Positions 1 to 9,996 of a stretch of 64,000 bases of DNA are shown here, one piece after another (positions within the stretch are counted from its first letter, which is position 1; every line of letters begins with the position of its first letter). Source of the DNA: Cyclobacteriaceae bacterium (GTDB lineage Bacteria > Bacteroidota > Bacteroidia > Cytophagales > Cyclobacteriaceae); the NCBI GenBank assembly GCA_020832305.1, contig JAFIEV010000050.1, forward strand, positions 88,264 to 152,263. The letters are read 5' to 3'. Both the position numbers and the translations under genes were made by a program. The notes under the pieces were generated by a model. It ran no database searches and had not been told where the DNA came from. It saw only the letters and a list, made by a program, of their open reading frames with translations.

Positions 1-3
1 TAC

Positions 4-546
4 CTACGTCTTCATTTCATTGCTGAGCCAGGCCTTGGCAAGTCTCCAATCTCTTCTCACGGTTTGTGGCGAAACCCCCAGCATTTTTGCAATTTCTTCA
101 TAAGTATATCCACCGAAAAAGTGAAATTCCACTACTCTGCAAAATCGGTTGTTTATCTTTTTTAACTGTATCAATGCATCATTTAACTCCAATATCTCTT
201 CAGGGCTGGTATTAACCGCATGTTGTATGGATCCATAGGACAGAATCATTACATCTCTTCCACGTTTCAGTCTTGTTTTTTGCCGTGCATAATCTACAAG
301 GAACCTTCGCATTACGATAGCCGCAATGGCAAGAAAATGATCTCTGTTTTGAAAATCTATATTGGCAGAATCCATTTTTAAAAATGCCTCATGAACGAGT
401 GCAGAGGTATCTAATGTATTGAGTTGGTTTTCAAATCTTAGCTTTTGATGTGCTAAAGCATAAAGCTCACGGTAATAAGCTGAAAACTCTGATCTGAATG
501 ATGAATTTCTGACGGAAGATTTTAAACCTTTTTCATGCAATTCCAT
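4..546 (-). CDS. ECF-type RNA polymerase sigma factor (Sig-70_X6 subfamily)
   Basis: Seen: 180 residues with ATG start and TAG stop both in the window. Residues about 20-95 look like sigma region 2 (YYRELYALAHQKLR, then LVHEAFLKM and the RRFLVDYAR stretch). Residues about 137-175 look like the region 4 helix-turn-helix (YTYEEIAKMLGVSPQTVRRDW). Known: proteins of this shape are extracytoplasmic-function sigma factors that redirect RNA polymerase to a small regulon; this subfamily is common in Planctomycetes, Acidobacteria and Bacteroidota. No anti-sigma gene is visible, but the downstream side lies outside the window, where such a partner would be expected. The regulon cannot be inferred. The assignment to the family is strong and the subfamily is likely. 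Confidence 0.85.
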   Translation of the reverse strand: MELHEKGLKSSVRNSSFRSEFSAYYRELYALAHQKLRFENQLNTLDTSALVHEAFLKMDSANIDFQNRDHFLAIAAIVMRRFLVDYARQKTRLKRGRDVMILSYGSIQHAVNTSPEEILELNDALIQLKKINNRFCRVVEFHFFGGYTYEEIAKMLGVSPQTVRRDWRLAKAWLSNEMKT

Positions 547-845
547 AATTGGGTAGTATTCAATTATTTGACAATATACATTTTAATATCTGAAAAGCAA
601 ACAGCTAATAAACCATATCCTGCGCCATTTAACGCAATTTTATTTTTTTACGAATGTAAAAGTTCCCTTTTCAGCTTTTCTGAAATTTAATAAGGGTTGG
701 AATGAATTAAAACCGCATGAGCAATGCGTATAATTTGATGATTTTTTGACGCTAATCGGAAAGATGTACATCTATGCTTCCCTGAAAACCATGGATATGC
801 CCATTGAATTTAAAAAATAATGTCATTAAATAAATGTTAACGCTG
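547..845. other. Intergenic region upstream of the sigma factor gene
   Basis: This 299-base AT-rich stretch lies between the 3' end of priA and the start of the sigma factor gene, both on the minus strand. It should hold the sigma factor promoter. I found no clear TTTG/TAnnTTTG Bacteroidota promoter pair, RNA gene or strong terminator hairpin in it. Confidence 0.4.
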
Positions 846-3344
846 TCAATAAGGGTCGACATCATAAATGATCTGCACCTGCCGGTAATCCTTATATTGA
901 TACAAGCTTCTCCCCAATGCTATAATATGGCTTTTAACAGACCCAAGTCCTGTGTGTTGTCGGGAAATTTTTATAAGAATCTGCCGGTAATACAGATTGC
1001 GTATACGTGCCACCATGGGTTCATGCACTTCTGAAATCATAAGATCGCTAAAATCATGATGTAGTTTTTCTGAAAAGGCCTGTGCTGCGTCTTCACAACT
1101 TTTTTCATTTTTATGCCGAAGCAGAATTTTGATGATTCGGTAATACGGTGGATATCCGTATTCATAGCGATCCTGTAATTCCCTTTGATAGAAGGTTTTA
1201 TAATCGTGATTGGCAATCAAGCTGAGTATTTCCTGGGCAGGATTGGATGACTGAATCACAACCCTCCCCTCTTTTTCACTTCTGCCTGCCCTGCCACTTA
1301 CCTGGGTAAGCAATTGAAAGGTTCGTTCTGTAGCCCTGAAATCGGGAAAATGAAGCATGCGATCGGCATCAAAAGCACCTACCAGGCTCACATTGTCAAA
1401 ATGAAGCCCTTTGCTGATCATTTGGGTACCTACCAGAATGTCGATTTCTCCCTGCTCAAAATCTTCGAGTATTTTTTGGTAGCTGTATTTACTGCGGGTG
1501 GTGTCGAGATCCATCCGCTGAATGCGAATCTCCGGAAAAAGTATTTTCAGATCGTCCTCAATTTTTTCTGTACCAAAACCCTTCATCCCCAAACGTGTTG
1601 AGCCACATGAGGGACAGGCGTAGGGCACTTTTTCCATATGCCCGCAGTAGTGACATTTGAGATGGTTGCGGTGCATATGATAGGTAAGGCTTACAGCACA
1701 ACTGTGACAGTCGGGAATCCAGCCACAATCCTGGCATTGCATAATGTGCGCGTAGCCTCTTCGGTTTTGAAAAACGATGACCTGCTCTTTTCTTGACAAG
1801 GCTTCTTCAATACGATTTACAAGTAAGGTTGAAAAATCGCCCTTCATGCTTTTTGCCTTGCGTTCAGCACTGAGATCGGCCATTTCCATTTGAGGAAGGG
1901 TCGCATTTCCATATCTTTTATGCAATTCAACCAATCCAAATTTACCTCCCTCTGCCAAAAAATATGATTCCATTGATGGGGTAGCTGAACCCATAAGAAC
2001 TTTGGCATCGTGTACCCTGGCCAGCACTTGTGCCACATCCCGCGCATTATACCTGGGGTTGGGGTCGTATTGTTTAAACGACGATTCATGCTCCTCATCG
2101 ATAATAATGAGTCCGAGATCATCGAATGGGAGTAATACCGAAGACCTTACACCCATCACAAAAGATAAGCGACCATATACCATACCCTTCCATACCTCTA
2201 CCCTTTCATTATCAGAATATTTGGAATGGTATACTCCCATTGCATTGCCAAAAATTTTGCGGAGCCTGGTCACCATTTGGGTGGTAATGGCAATCTCTGG
2301 CAATAAAAACAATACCTGACGCCCGCTGTCCAGCACCTGACGGATTAACGAGATATAGATTTCGGTTTTTCCACTACCGGTAACCCCGTGCAGTAATACA
2401 GTTTGTTTTCTTTCAAATTGCTCAAGAATATCTGACTGGGCTTTATTCTGTACATCACTTAATGTAAGTTCAGCTTGTTGATAATCGTCACCAAACTCAA
2501 TTCGCGGAACTACTTTGTCAAATTCAACAAAAACACCTTTTTTAATCAGGGTTCTCAATGAAGAGGGTGAAATGCCTTTCTTTACCAGCAGTTTCTTTTC
2601 AAAACCGGCATCATTCAGGGCCTGGTTTTGCAGCACGGCAACTTCGCGCAGGTAAGCCAGCAAAACTTCGAGCTGTGTCGGCTTGTCCTCCAATTGCTCC
2701 ATAAGCTCCTGCAAGGCGGCTTTCTCCAGGTATTTAGATTCATTGAGTCGAATGCATTTCTTCTTTTTTGCAGTGAACCTGTCTTTAACTTGCTCAAAAA
2801 CCAATATCACTTCCTTGTCAATCAGCTTTTGTAGTATCTTCAGATCGCTTTTGCTGTTTAACATTGTGCGGGCTTCACTAAAGCTAAGGGTATCAGACTT
2901 CTGCAACCTGTCTATAAGGATCTGCTCGGCTTCAGTAAATATGCCGGTTTCAAAATAAGGATGTAATTGCAAAAAAGATTCACTGCTCAATTTCAGTCCG
3001 GATGGCAGGGCTGCATTCAGTACCTCGCCCAGGGTTGACATATAATAATCTGCCATCCACTGAAAAACTTTAAGCTGCTTCTCATTGATATGAGGTTCAT
3101 CATCGAGGCATTCTATTATAGTGCGCAATTTTTGGTTACCATTAAATTCTTCGGATAAGGCTGCAACAACACCTGTAAGAATTTTTTTTGTCCCAAAAGG
3201 CACCATAACCCTGCTCCCCGGACGAATAAACGGTGTCAAGCCTGCCGGCACTTTGTAATGAAAGGTACCCGGCACCGGAATGGGGACAATTACCTCTGCA
3301 AAAACATCGGCATTTTGGCTGTAAAATAAGTTTTTCTGGCTCAA
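846..3344 (-). CDS. priA: Primosomal protein N' (replication restart helicase PriA)
   Basis: PriA is a 3'-to-5' superfamily 2 DNA helicase that reloads the replisome at stalled forks. Seen in the 832 residues: an N-terminal DNA-binding region, Walker [12 protein letters not shown] at about 320, a DEEH Walker B box at about 416, and a cysteine-rich zinc insert at about 540-580 with four CxxC pairs (CQDC, CHSC, CHYC, CPSC). The C-terminal helicase half follows, with the [14 protein letters not shown] motif. Length is normal for the family. The start is a TTG that overlaps the TGA of the upstream gene (TTGA). No ATG lies near the N-terminus, so an unusual start is needed and translation is probably coupled. 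It is the last gene of a three-gene minus-strand operon. Confidence 0.95.
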   Translation of the reverse strand: MSQKNLFYSQNADVFAEVIVPIPVPGTFHYKVPAGLTPFIRPGSRVMVPFGTKKILTGVVAALSEEFNGNQKLRTIIECLDDEPHINEKQLKVFQWMADYYMSTLGEVLNAALPSGLKLSSESFLQLHPYFETGIFTEAEQILIDRLQKSDTLSFSEARTMLNSKSDLKILQKLIDKEVILVFEQVKDRFTAKKKKCIRLNESKYLEKAALQELMEQLEDKPTQLEVLLAYLREVAVLQNQALNDAGFEKKLLVKKGISPSSLRTLIKKGVFVEFDKVVPRIEFGDDYQQAELTLSDVQNKAQSDILEQFERKQTVLLHGVTGSGKTEIYISLIRQVLDSGRQVLFLLPEIAITTQMVTRLRKIFGNAMGVYHSKYSDNERVEVWKGMVYGRLSFVMGVRSSVLLPFDDLGLIIIDEEHESSFKQYDPNPRYNARDVAQVLARVHDAKVLMGSATPSMESYFLAEGGKFGLVELHKRYGNATLPQMEMADLSAERKAKSMKGDFSTLLVNRIEEALSRKEQVIVFQNRRGYAHIMQCQDCGWIPDCHSCAVSLTYHMHRNHLKCHYCGHMEKVPYACPSCGSTRLGMKGFGTEKIEDDLKILFPEIRIQRMDLDTTRSKYSYQKILEDFEQGEIDILVGTQMISKGLHFDNVSLVGAFDADRMLHFPDFRATERTFQLLTQVSGRAGRSEKEGRVVIQSSNPAQEILSLIANHDYKTFYQRELQDRYEYGYPPYYRIIKILLRHKNEKSCEDAAQAFSEKLHHDFSDLMISEVHEPMVARIRNLYYRQILIKISRQHTGLGSVKSHIIALGRSLYQYKDYRQVQIIYDVDPY

Positions 3345-5365
3345 GGCGTCTCTATCTGTCGAATGGCGCTAACAACATCTGAAACCGGCAATTTACAGCT
3401 TTTATTGTAGCAAACATAGATTTTGGTGCTGCCATCTTTGGGCATTCTGTTTTTAAGCAAAGGAATCGAAGATGCCTCGGTCGATCCCACAAGTATTACA
3501 TTAGGCATCCAGTTTCTGACAAATTCTTTCCGCATAGCCAGTGCATTGGGTCCGCAAATGGCAACCTCTGCCGTCGGGTAGCTCATAAACAGCGCAAGAT
3601 TGGCCCAGTTTGTCATATACTGCAAATCACTGCTAATAAAAGGTTTTACTTTTTCAAGCATTTTTTCAGCAAGGTCAATGAAATTTCGCTGGTCCAGGGT
3701 GAAGCCAAGGCGGTAGAGGTTTAAGGCCATAACCGAATTTGACGCCGGGATTACATTGTCAAATAATTCTTTTTTCCGGGCAATAAGTTTTTCGCCTCTG
3801 GCATCGGTGAAGTAAAAGAGGCTGTCTTGTTCATCGAAAAAATGCTCAAGGGCAGTCTCTGCGAGTAATAGAGACCTTTTCAGCCATTTTTCTTCAAAGC
3901 CAGCTGTGTACAGTGAAAGGAATCCTTCAATAACAAAAGCATAATCCTCCAAACAGCCGTGATAATACGATTTGCCTGCTTTGTAATTGCGGTGGAGAAC
4001 TCCGTCCTTCCACATATTATCAAAAAGAAAATCGCCTGTTTTGCAAGCCATTTTAAGTATTTCTGTTGTTCCGAGGGCATCATAGGCGCAGCATAGTCCC
4101 TTAATCATCAATCCATTCCAACCGGCTATGATTTTATCATCCAGGCCCGGGCGGATACGGGCGCTTCGCACAGGCAATAAGCTCTCGTGGCAAGCATCGA
4201 TTTTATTCTCCAGCTGTTCAGGCTTCAGGTCATATTTTTCAGCTAAGAAATCTGAGCTTTGGCGGCGGTTTAAAATATTTTTGCCTTCTTCCCAGTTGCC
4301 TTCGGGCCTTATTTCATAATATTCACAAAAAAAATCTGCCTCCTGGCCCAGTATTTCTTCGATCTCCTGTTTTCGCCAGACATAGTATTTACCCTCCTCC
4401 CCTTCAGTGTCGGCATCGAGGGCCGAATAAAAACCATGTTCCGGAGAGAGGAATTCCTTCCTGAGAAAAGAAAGGGTATGTTCAACCACTCTTTTAAAAG
4501 ACTTTTCCCCGAAGTAAGTATAAGCATCGGCATACAGGCTGAGCATTTGTGCATTGTCGTACAGCATTTTTTCAAAATGGGGCACCCGCCACTCACCATC
4601 GACCGAGTATCGGCAAAAGCCCCCTCCAAGCTGATCATATATGCCTCCATCTGCCATAGATCGCAAGGTATGGTACAAATGATTTTCAATCTCTTCATCT
4701 CGGATCGAAGGCATTGCCCTTAGCAAAAAGTGCCAGATGGATGGCATGGGAAATTTGGGCACCTTTTGCAATCCACCCCACTGAGGATCAAATTTTACTG
4801 ACAAATTCTTACAAAGAGACAATAAATTTAAAGTTTCAGGTGCGTCTGAAATTGAATACCGTTCCAATTCTGGCAGTGATACCGCTTTAGCAAACCCATC
4901 GGCCGACTCTATGATCTGATCCCGGTGGTTGCGATAGGCCTGTGCCACATTATCTACAATCTGTGCCCACTGCGACGGTGGAAAGTAGGTGCCTCCATAA
5001 AAAGGCTTCTGATCGGGAGTGGCAAAGATATTAAGTGGCCAGCCACCACTAATTCCCATCGATTGAATGGCGTCCATATAAATCTGGTCCACATCAGGTC
5101 TTTCCTCGCGATCAACTTTTATGCAAATGAAGGATTTGTTCATTATAGCGGCGATCTCTTCATTCTCAAAAGACTCCTTTTCCATTACATGACACCAGTG
5201 GCAGGCTGAGTATCCTATACTTACAATAATGGGCTTATCTTCTTCAATTGCATGTTGGAGTGCCTCTTTGCCCCAGGGATACCAATCCACAGGATTGCCG
5301 GCATGCTGACGCAGATAAGGACTCAGCGATTGGGCCAGTCTATTTTGATTTTTCCCCGAATTCAT
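3341..5365 (-). CDS. Thioredoxin-domain (DUF255) protein, YyaL/SPATA20 family
   Basis: Seen: 674 residues. The N-terminal about 160 residues form a DUF255 thioredoxin-like domain with the signature [14 protein letters not shown] (a CxxC-type CHWC) and [14 protein letters not shown]. The rest resembles an alpha/alpha six-barrel of the N-acylglucosamine 2-epimerase/glycosidase type ([34 protein letters not shown]). Known: this fusion is conserved from bacteria to mammals (SPATA20), and its biochemical role is not firmly established. It starts inside the end of the GSCFA gene (26-base overlap) and its stop overlaps the priA start. The CHWC cysteines suggest redox activity, which is inference. 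Confidence 0.9.
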   Translation of the reverse strand: MNSGKNQNRLAQSLSPYLRQHAGNPVDWYPWGKEALQHAIEEDKPIIVSIGYSACHWCHVMEKESFENEEIAAIMNKSFICIKVDREERPDVDQIYMDAIQSMGISGGWPLNIFATPDQKPFYGGTYFPPSQWAQIVDNVAQAYRNHRDQIIESADGFAKAVSLPELERYSISDAPETLNLLSLCKNLSVKFDPQWGGLQKVPKFPMPSIWHFLLRAMPSIRDEEIENHLYHTLRSMADGGIYDQLGGGFCRYSVDGEWRVPHFEKMLYDNAQMLSLYADAYTYFGEKSFKRVVEHTLSFLRKEFLSPEHGFYSALDADTEGEEGKYYVWRKQEIEEILGQEADFFCEYYEIRPEGNWEEGKNILNRRQSSDFLAEKYDLKPEQLENKIDACHESLLPVRSARIRPGLDDKIIAGWNGLMIKGLCCAYDALGTTEILKMACKTGDFLFDNMWKDGVLHRNYKAGKSYYHGCLEDYAFVIEGFLSLYTAGFEEKWLKRSLLLAETALEHFFDEQDSLFYFTDARGEKLIARKKELFDNVIPASNSVMALNLYRLGFTLDQRNFIDLAEKMLEKVKPFISSDLQYMTNWANLALFMSYPTAEVAICGPNALAMRKEFVRNWMPNVILVGSTEASSIPLLKNRMPKDGSTKIYVCYNKSCKLPVSDVVSAIRQIETP

Positions 5366-6335
5366 AAATTTTGGCTTTAATTTCCTCTATTTCAAGATCA
5401 CATGGCAATTCCTTCTGCAAGACCTCCAATTGAGATAAGGTTTTTTTCAGGAAAACCAGATATTGTTCAGAAGCCGGATAAAAAGGTCTGTGATCCAGAC
5501 TCTTCTTTATTTTCTGCCAATTGGTCAATACTTTTTGCGTTTCTGCTGTAAAATGTGATGTGGCAAACTTCTGCCAGATATAGTCAACCGCCTGGTCGGT
5601 AGGATGAACAAGGTCTTCCTTATAAAAACGATAATCGCGCAGATCGTCAATCATCAATTCAAAGGAGGGAAAATAAGTGGTATCCGGCACCCTGTCTATA
5701 ATTTGTTGAATGGCAACCCGCATTACTGACTTACTCAATCCATTCATAGGCAGGGTATCGCTTAAGTGCCGCACCGGGCTGACTGTAAAAATGAACTGCG
5801 CCCCGGGATTTATCTTTCTGATTTCTGAGGCCAGGGAATCAAAAGCAGAAGAAATTTCTTCAGGCTTCAGCATTAATTTTTCAAAATATGATGCCGGCAT
5901 TTTATGACAGTTTCCTGCGAGCAGACCGGAGGCAAGATGCCGGTAGACATAGGCAGTTCCCAGGGTGAAAAGAATGCATTCACTTTTGGCAAGATATGTT
6001 CTGCATTTGTCAAGCACCTCAGACGCTTTTTCTGCCAATTGTGTCTGATGGCTTGCAGAGACATCGGAATGCAAATAATAATGACGGCAAATACCCTGAT
6101 TTACAAGATATGCTTCAGATGGCAGCGGTTCTTTGCGCAAGGCATGTTGCAACAGTGTGAAAATGCTGAGCGGATTATACAAGGTACCGAAAGGGTTAAC
6201 CAGCACATCAAATTTATTATCGAAAAATTTTTGTCCCATGTGTATCGCAAAGCATGACCCGAGACATAACATCGAATGTTGAAGGCTAAAGGGCCTGATA
6301 TGGGGCTCGATATGAAGTTCCGTTCTTAAATTCAC
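5340..6335 (-). CDS. GSCFA domain-containing protein
   Basis: Seen: 331 residues starting with GTG. The family-naming motif appears as [13 protein letters not shown] at about residues 25-37, followed by the conserved [10 protein letters not shown] stretch. Other family-like blocks are [18 protein letters not shown] and [14 protein letters not shown]. Known: GSCFA proteins resemble the SGNH/GDSL esterase fold (GSC block, a mid-protein N or T, and a C-terminal DxxHP motif). They are abundant in Bacteroidota and their substrate is unknown. There is no signal peptide, so a cytoplasmic location is likely. It is the first gene of the operon and its end overlaps the next gene by 26 bases, implying cotranscription. 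Esterase or transferase activity is inferred from fold only. Confidence 0.88.
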   Translation of the reverse strand: MNLRTELHIEPHIRPFSLQHSMLCLGSCFAIHMGQKFFDNKFDVLVNPFGTLYNPLSIFTLLQHALRKEPLPSEAYLVNQGICRHYYLHSDVSASHQTQLAEKASEVLDKCRTYLAKSECILFTLGTAYVYRHLASGLLAGNCHKMPASYFEKLMLKPEEISSAFDSLASEIRKINPGAQFIFTVSPVRHLSDTLPMNGLSKSVMRVAIQQIIDRVPDTTYFPSFELMIDDLRDYRFYKEDLVHPTDQAVDYIWQKFATSHFTAETQKVLTNWQKIKKSLDHRPFYPASEQYLVFLKKTLSQLEVLQKELPCDLEIEEIKAKIYEFGEKSK

Positions 6336-6395
6336 GAGGTGGCAAAGACAAAGTAAAGAGATTCAAAAATAAAGATAGCTAAAGGCCTTTGCAAC

Positions 6396-6429
6396 AAAAA
6401 AGGCAATCCCTTTTGGAATTGCCTTTTTT
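6396..6429 (-). terminator. Intrinsic terminator of the rpsF-rpsR-rplI operon
   Basis: A 12-base perfect stem (AAAAAAGGCAAT paired with ATTGCCTTTTTT) with a 10-base loop lies 20 bases past the L9 stop. Both flanks give a T-run, so it could work in either direction, but only the minus-strand ribosomal operon ends here. The GSCFA operon starts about 60 bases further on. Confidence 0.85.
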
Positions 6430-6448
6430 AATATTGTGAAAAGAAATC

Positions 6449-6892
6449 TTATTCAGGAACAACCTTAAAGGTAACTTCTTTTTTAACTTCTTTGTGCAAA
6501 TCGAGCAGGGCAACATACTCGCCTACTTCTTTTACATCCTGAGGAAAAGTTATACTCTTTCGGTCAACCTCAAAACCTTTTGCCCTTAGGGAATCAGAAA
6601 TCTGAAGAGTGGTAATAGCTCCGAAGATTTTACCTGACTCACCCACCTTGGCGCCTATTTCCAGCATGAGATCACCAATGCTGTCGGCCAGGGCCTGAGC
6701 ATCATTTTTAACCTTTGCCGCTTTGTGTGCTGCCTGACGAATGTTTTCCTCAATAACTTTTTTATTTGACGCATTGGCAATAATTGCCAATCCCTGTGGG
6801 ATAAGATAATTACGTCCGTATCCGGGCTTTACGTTAATGACATCATTTTTATAGCCCAAACCTTTTATATCTTGTTTCAGTATTACTTCCAT
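6449..6892 (-). CDS. rplI: 50S ribosomal protein L9
   Basis: L9 binds 23S rRNA at the base of the L1 stalk and limits frameshifting. Seen: 147 residues, normal length. The N-terminal rRNA-binding domain carries the signature GYGRNYLIPQGLAI, a long connecting helix follows (KVIEENIRQAAHKAAKVKND), and the C-terminal domain contains GKIFGAITTLQI. It is the last gene of the S6-S18-L9 operon, 17 bases after rpsR, and is followed by a strong terminator. Confidence 0.98.
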   Translation of the reverse strand: MEVILKQDIKGLGYKNDVINVKPGYGRNYLIPQGLAIIANASNKKVIEENIRQAAHKAAKVKNDAQALADSIGDLMLEIGAKVGESGKIFGAITTLQISDSLRAKGFEVDRKSITFPQDVKEVGEYVALLDLHKEVKKEVTFKVVPE

Positions 6893-6909
6893 GTTGAATT
6901 AAGCTTGGT

Positions 6910-7161
6910 TTATTTTAATGAATCGGTAACGTAAGGCAATAAGGCCAAATGTCTGGCTCTTTTTACTGCCTGGGCCACTTTTTTCTGAAATTTAACACTG
7001 GTGCCTGTAATACGGCGAGGTAAAATTTTACCTTGCTCATTTACAAATTTCAATAGAAAATTGGCATCCTTGTAATCTATGTACTTAATTCCGCTTTTCT
7101 TAAAACGGCAGTACTTTTTTCGATTTTCGTTTCTGTTTAGGGGTTCGTTTTGTAATGTCAT
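6910..7161 (-). CDS. rpsR: 30S ribosomal protein S18
   Basis: S18 pairs with S6 in the platform of the small subunit. Seen: 83 residues with the family core [19 protein letters not shown] and the RRITGTS and [11 protein letters not shown] blocks. Its ATG overlaps the rpsF stop (ATGA), a sign of translational coupling that suits a protein made in equal amounts with S6. A basic N-terminal extension of about 25 residues is usual in this phylum. Confidence 0.98.
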   Translation of the reverse strand: MTLQNEPLNRNENRKKYCRFKKSGIKYIDYKDANFLLKFVNEQGKILPRRITGTSVKFQKKVAQAVKRARHLALLPYVTDSLK

Positions 7162-7529
7162 GACGCTGCCTCGGTTTTTTCTTCCTGTTTTTTGTTAAAC
7201 ACTCCTTTTCTGCGCTTTTCATTGTACTCCAATGCATGTTTGTCAAGCGCTGTGGTCAAAAAGCGCATTACTTTTTCATCCCTTCTGAACTCAATTTCAA
7301 GAGCGTCGACGATCGATGTATTGGCCTTCAATTCAAACATCTGGTAAAAACCGGTTGTTTTGTGCTGAATCGGGTATGCCAGCTTGCGCAGTCCCCAGTT
7401 TTCTTCGTGAATAATTTCAGCACCATGATTGGTCAAAACACTTCTGAATTTGTCGACAGCATCCTTCATCTGAGCTTCAGACAAAACGGGAGTTAAAATG
7501 AACACTGTCTCGTAGTTTCGTAATTCCAT
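7158..7529 (-). CDS. rpsF: 30S ribosomal protein S6
   Basis: S6 is a ribosomal protein of the central domain of the 30S subunit. Seen: 123 residues, beginning [16 protein letters not shown], with the conserved [21 protein letters not shown] block and the [14 protein letters not shown] block. A lysine/glutamate-rich tail follows, as is common in Bacteroidota. It is the first gene of the S6-S18-L9 operon. The promoter should lie in the 98 bases between it and the gntR-type gene, where I see no unambiguous consensus. Confidence 0.98.
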   Translation of the reverse strand: MELRNYETVFILTPVLSEAQMKDAVDKFRSVLTNHGAEIIHEENWGLRKLAYPIQHKTTGFYQMFELKANTSIVDALEIEFRRDEKVMRFLTTALDKHALEYNEKRRKGVFNKKQEEKTEAAS

Positions 7530-7627
7530 GTTGTTAAATGATAAATAAATTCAGATTTAGGGCTGCAAAATTAGCAGATTTATCAATAACAACAAAACAA
7601 GTATGCCATTTCGCGGGAAAAAGTTAA

Positions 7628-8350
7628 TTAAAAACTCCCTTCGAGGTAGTAACTTTCTGTATTACAATATATTATTGAAAAAAACCTATAGCCCTCTCGG
7701 TTGGTTTCCATGACCCTTTCCAGCATCAGTACCGGATCCCCGGGCTTTAGATCGAGGTATTGGCTTATTTTATCACTGGCAGTTATGGCCCGGATTCTCT
7801 GATCTCCTCCTGTCACTTCTAACTCATAGTGAATCCTGAGCATATCAAACAATGACTTGTCGTCAAATGATTTATTTGCAAAACGTGGCAAATGGATGTT
7901 GGGCAGATAGCTGATGTCGTACAAAACCTTGGCACCATCAACCATGCGTTGGCGTTCCAGCATTATACAGCCCGATTCTGATTCAATTTCTGTGAGCTCG
8001 TAGGGAAAATCTTCAGGCCAGGGGGTTATCCTGGGCTTTGAGATCAACTGAGTTTTAAGATGCCGGCTTCCTATGCTCGAGGTGGTACCCTGAATGGACA
8101 AAATCCCTATTCCCTTAGGGAGCTGCTGCACAATGCTGCCTTTACCCTGCTGCTTTCTAATATACCCCTCATTGACCAGACGTGCCAGCGCCTGCCGTAC
8201 TGTAGGCCTCGTAACACTATGAAGACTGCATAATTCATTTTCAGAAGGAAGCAAATCTCCGTCAACATATAAACCTTCACGAATGTGCTTGCGCAATAAC
8301 TCGTACAATTTTTTATGCTGTGGTAAACGATCCTCGGCCAGCTCATTCAT
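7628..8350 (-). CDS. GntR/HutC-family transcriptional regulator
   Basis: Seen: 240 residues. The first 75 form a GntR winged helix (LPSENELCSLHSVTRPTVRQ and the wing NEGYIRKQQGKGSIV). Residues about 90-235 form a UTRA ligand-binding domain (LERQRMVDGAKVLYDISYLP, PVLMLERVMETN). Known: HutC-type GntR proteins are usually repressors released by a pathway metabolite, often a sugar phosphate. It is divergent from the E2-E1-dehydrogenase operon across a 296-base gap holding two palindromes that match the GntR operator form. I infer that it represses that operon and itself. The effector is unknown, but a phosphorylated hexitol or ketose intermediate fits. Confidence 0.9.
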   Translation of the reverse strand: MNELAEDRLPQHKKLYELLRKHIREGLYVDGDLLPSENELCSLHSVTRPTVRQALARLVNEGYIRKQQGKGSIVQQLPKGIGILSIQGTTSSIGSRHLKTQLISKPRITPWPEDFPYELTEIESESGCIMLERQRMVDGAKVLYDISYLPNIHLPRFANKSFDDKSLFDMLRIHYELEVTGGDQRIRAITASDKISQYLDLKPGDPVLMLERVMETNREGYRFFSIIYCNTESYYLEGSF

Positions 8351-8427
8351 ATATTTTCTGTTTTTAGACCTTTCAATTCGATTTTATAAATTTTTTTTTG
8401 CGGTTTCAAATTCTTTATCTACCTTTA

Positions 8428-8441
8428 CTTGTAATTACAAG
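8428..8441. promoter_or_regulatory. Putative GntR operator O1
   Basis: Perfect 14-base palindrome CTTGTAATTACAAG, 77 bases upstream of the gntR-type start codon. Its core GT-A-AT-T-AC fits the GTN(2-4)AC operator form of GntR/HutC regulators. A second, related palindrome lies 71 bases away, so the pair probably serves the divergent regulator and catabolic operon. Confidence 0.6.
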
Positions 8442-8512
8442 ATGCGCTAATTAACTATATTTTTTTGACAAAAACCAGCTTTGAGTCAATTATATTACAA
8501 CTTATAGAATAT

Positions 8513-8524
8513 TTGTTATAACAA
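8513..8524. promoter_or_regulatory. Putative GntR operator O2
   Basis: Perfect 12-base palindrome TTGTTATAACAA, with core GT-T-AT-A-AC like O1. It overlaps AATATTTG at 8508-8515, a one-mismatch match to the Bacteroidota -7 box TAnnTTTG, and lies 122 bases before the E2 start. A repressor bound here would block the catabolic operon promoter. Confidence 0.55.
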
Positions 8525-8646
8525 GTTTAAAAATTTGTTTTGATAAGTTATGCAGAGATCTTTCCATAAATGGATTTGTTTCAGATCATTTGCATGCATT
8601 GAACCTACACAAGTTATGAACACGAAATTTAAATCTCGCAAACAAT

Positions 8647-9972
8647 ATGGCTGAAGCAATCATTATGCCCCGCCAGGGTCAATCGGTAGAAAGTTGTATC
8701 TTTTCTGAATGGTTTATCAAAAAGGGCGAAAAAGTAAAAAAAGGCGATCTTTTGTTCGCCTATGAAACCGACAAAGCATCTTTTGAACAGGAGGCGCCGG
8801 CAGATGGACTGCTTCTTGAGACCTTTGCTAATGAAGGCGATGAAATTCCGGTATTGGAAACCATCGGCATTATTGGTGAAGCCGGCGAAGATTACAGCGC
8901 ATTGTTACCTTCGGGTGCTGCACCTGTAGCAAACACCGCCGCTGAGGAATTGCAAACACCCGCGGTACGGGAAAACACTGAAAATTCCCCGGCTACTGAA
9001 TCGGTTCCTGCATCTGCCAATACTGGTACTACAGGCATTTCACCCCGCGCCAGAAACCTGGCAATGCAAAAGCAATTATCTGCATCTGAACTGACGGGAA
9101 CGGGACCGCAAGGGCGTATTATCGAAAGGGATGTTCAAAAAGCCCTCGAACAAAAGCCGAAAGCAACGCCGCTGGCCAGGGCAATTGCCGAACGTGAAAA
9201 TATTTCCCTGCCGGAGAAAGGCAGCGGTCCCCTGGGTAAAATCAGGGCCGCAGATGTTAAAATAGTGCCCTCTGTTGCCCTCACCGATGATTATGAAGAT
9301 AAAAAGGTGTCGAACATCCGCAGGATTATTGCACAAAATATGTATGAGTCGCTGGCCAATACCGCACAACTCACCCTACATGCCAGTGCCGATGCCCGCA
9401 AATTGCAGAGCCTCCGCAATGCCTTTAAGCGAAAAGCAGCAGAAGGATATCCTTATAATGTCACCATCAACGATCTGGTATGTTTTGCCATCGTCAAAGC
9501 CCTGCAAAAGCATTCAGCCATAAATGCCCACTACCAGGGAGATACCATACGTACTTTCAGAAATGTACATCTGGGATTTGCAGTAGATACTTCCCGGGGA
9601 CTAATGGTGCCTACGGTAAAAAGTGCCAATCACCTGAGCATTGAGGGCATCTCTGAAAATATGAAGGCCCTGGCAAAACAATGCCAGCAAGGCAGCATTT
9701 CACCTGAAGTACTTCAGGGTGCCACCTTTACGGTATCAAATCTGGGTGCATTTGGAATAGAAATGTTTACCCCGGTGCTCAATCCACCACAGGTAGGCAT
9801 CCTGGGCATCAATACCATACGCCTGCAGCCTGGTGATGTGGGAGATGGCATCATCGGCTTTGTACCAAGGATCGGATTGTCACTCACATTCGATCATCGC
9901 GCACTGGATGGGGCTCCTGCTGCAGCTTTCCTGAAGGAAGTTTGCAGTGAAATAGAAAATTTAAACGTTTAA
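8647..9972 (+). CDS. 2-oxo acid dehydrogenase E2 component (dihydrolipoyl acyltransferase)
   Basis: E2 carries acyl groups from E1 on a lipoyl arm and transfers them to CoA. Seen in the 441 residues: one lipoyl domain at about 3-77 with the lipoylated lysine in ETDKAS (residue 43), an Ala/Pro/Glu-rich linker, and two peripheral-subunit-binding-like motifs (ISPRARNLA...GTGPQGRIIERDV and TPLARAIAER...GSGPLGKIRAADV). The catalytic domain starts at about 215, with the active-site block FDHRALDGAPAAAF near the end. It is the first gene of the operon; E1 follows after 24 bases and there is no E3 gene. The substrate is not readable from sequence; the acetoin or branched-chain class is possible. Confidence 0.9.
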   Translation: MAEAIIMPRQGQSVESCIFSEWFIKKGEKVKKGDLLFAYETDKASFEQEAPADGLLLETFANEGDEIPVLETIGIIGEAGEDYSALLPSGAAPVANTAAEELQTPAVRENTENSPATESVPASANTGTTGISPRARNLAMQKQLSASELTGTGPQGRIIERDVQKALEQKPKATPLARAIAERENISLPEKGSGPLGKIRAADVKIVPSVALTDDYEDKKVSNIRRIIAQNMYESLANTAQLTLHASADARKLQSLRNAFKRKAAEGYPYNVTINDLVCFAIVKALQKHSAINAHYQGDTIRTFRNVHLGFAVDTSRGLMVPTVKSANHLSIEGISENMKALAKQCQQGSISPEVLQGATFTVSNLGAFGIEMFTPVLNPPQVGILGINTIRLQPGDVGDGIIGFVPRIGLSLTFDHRALDGAPAAAFLKEVCSEIENLNV

Positions 9973-9996
9973 ATCACAAATTAAAAAAATAAGCAT

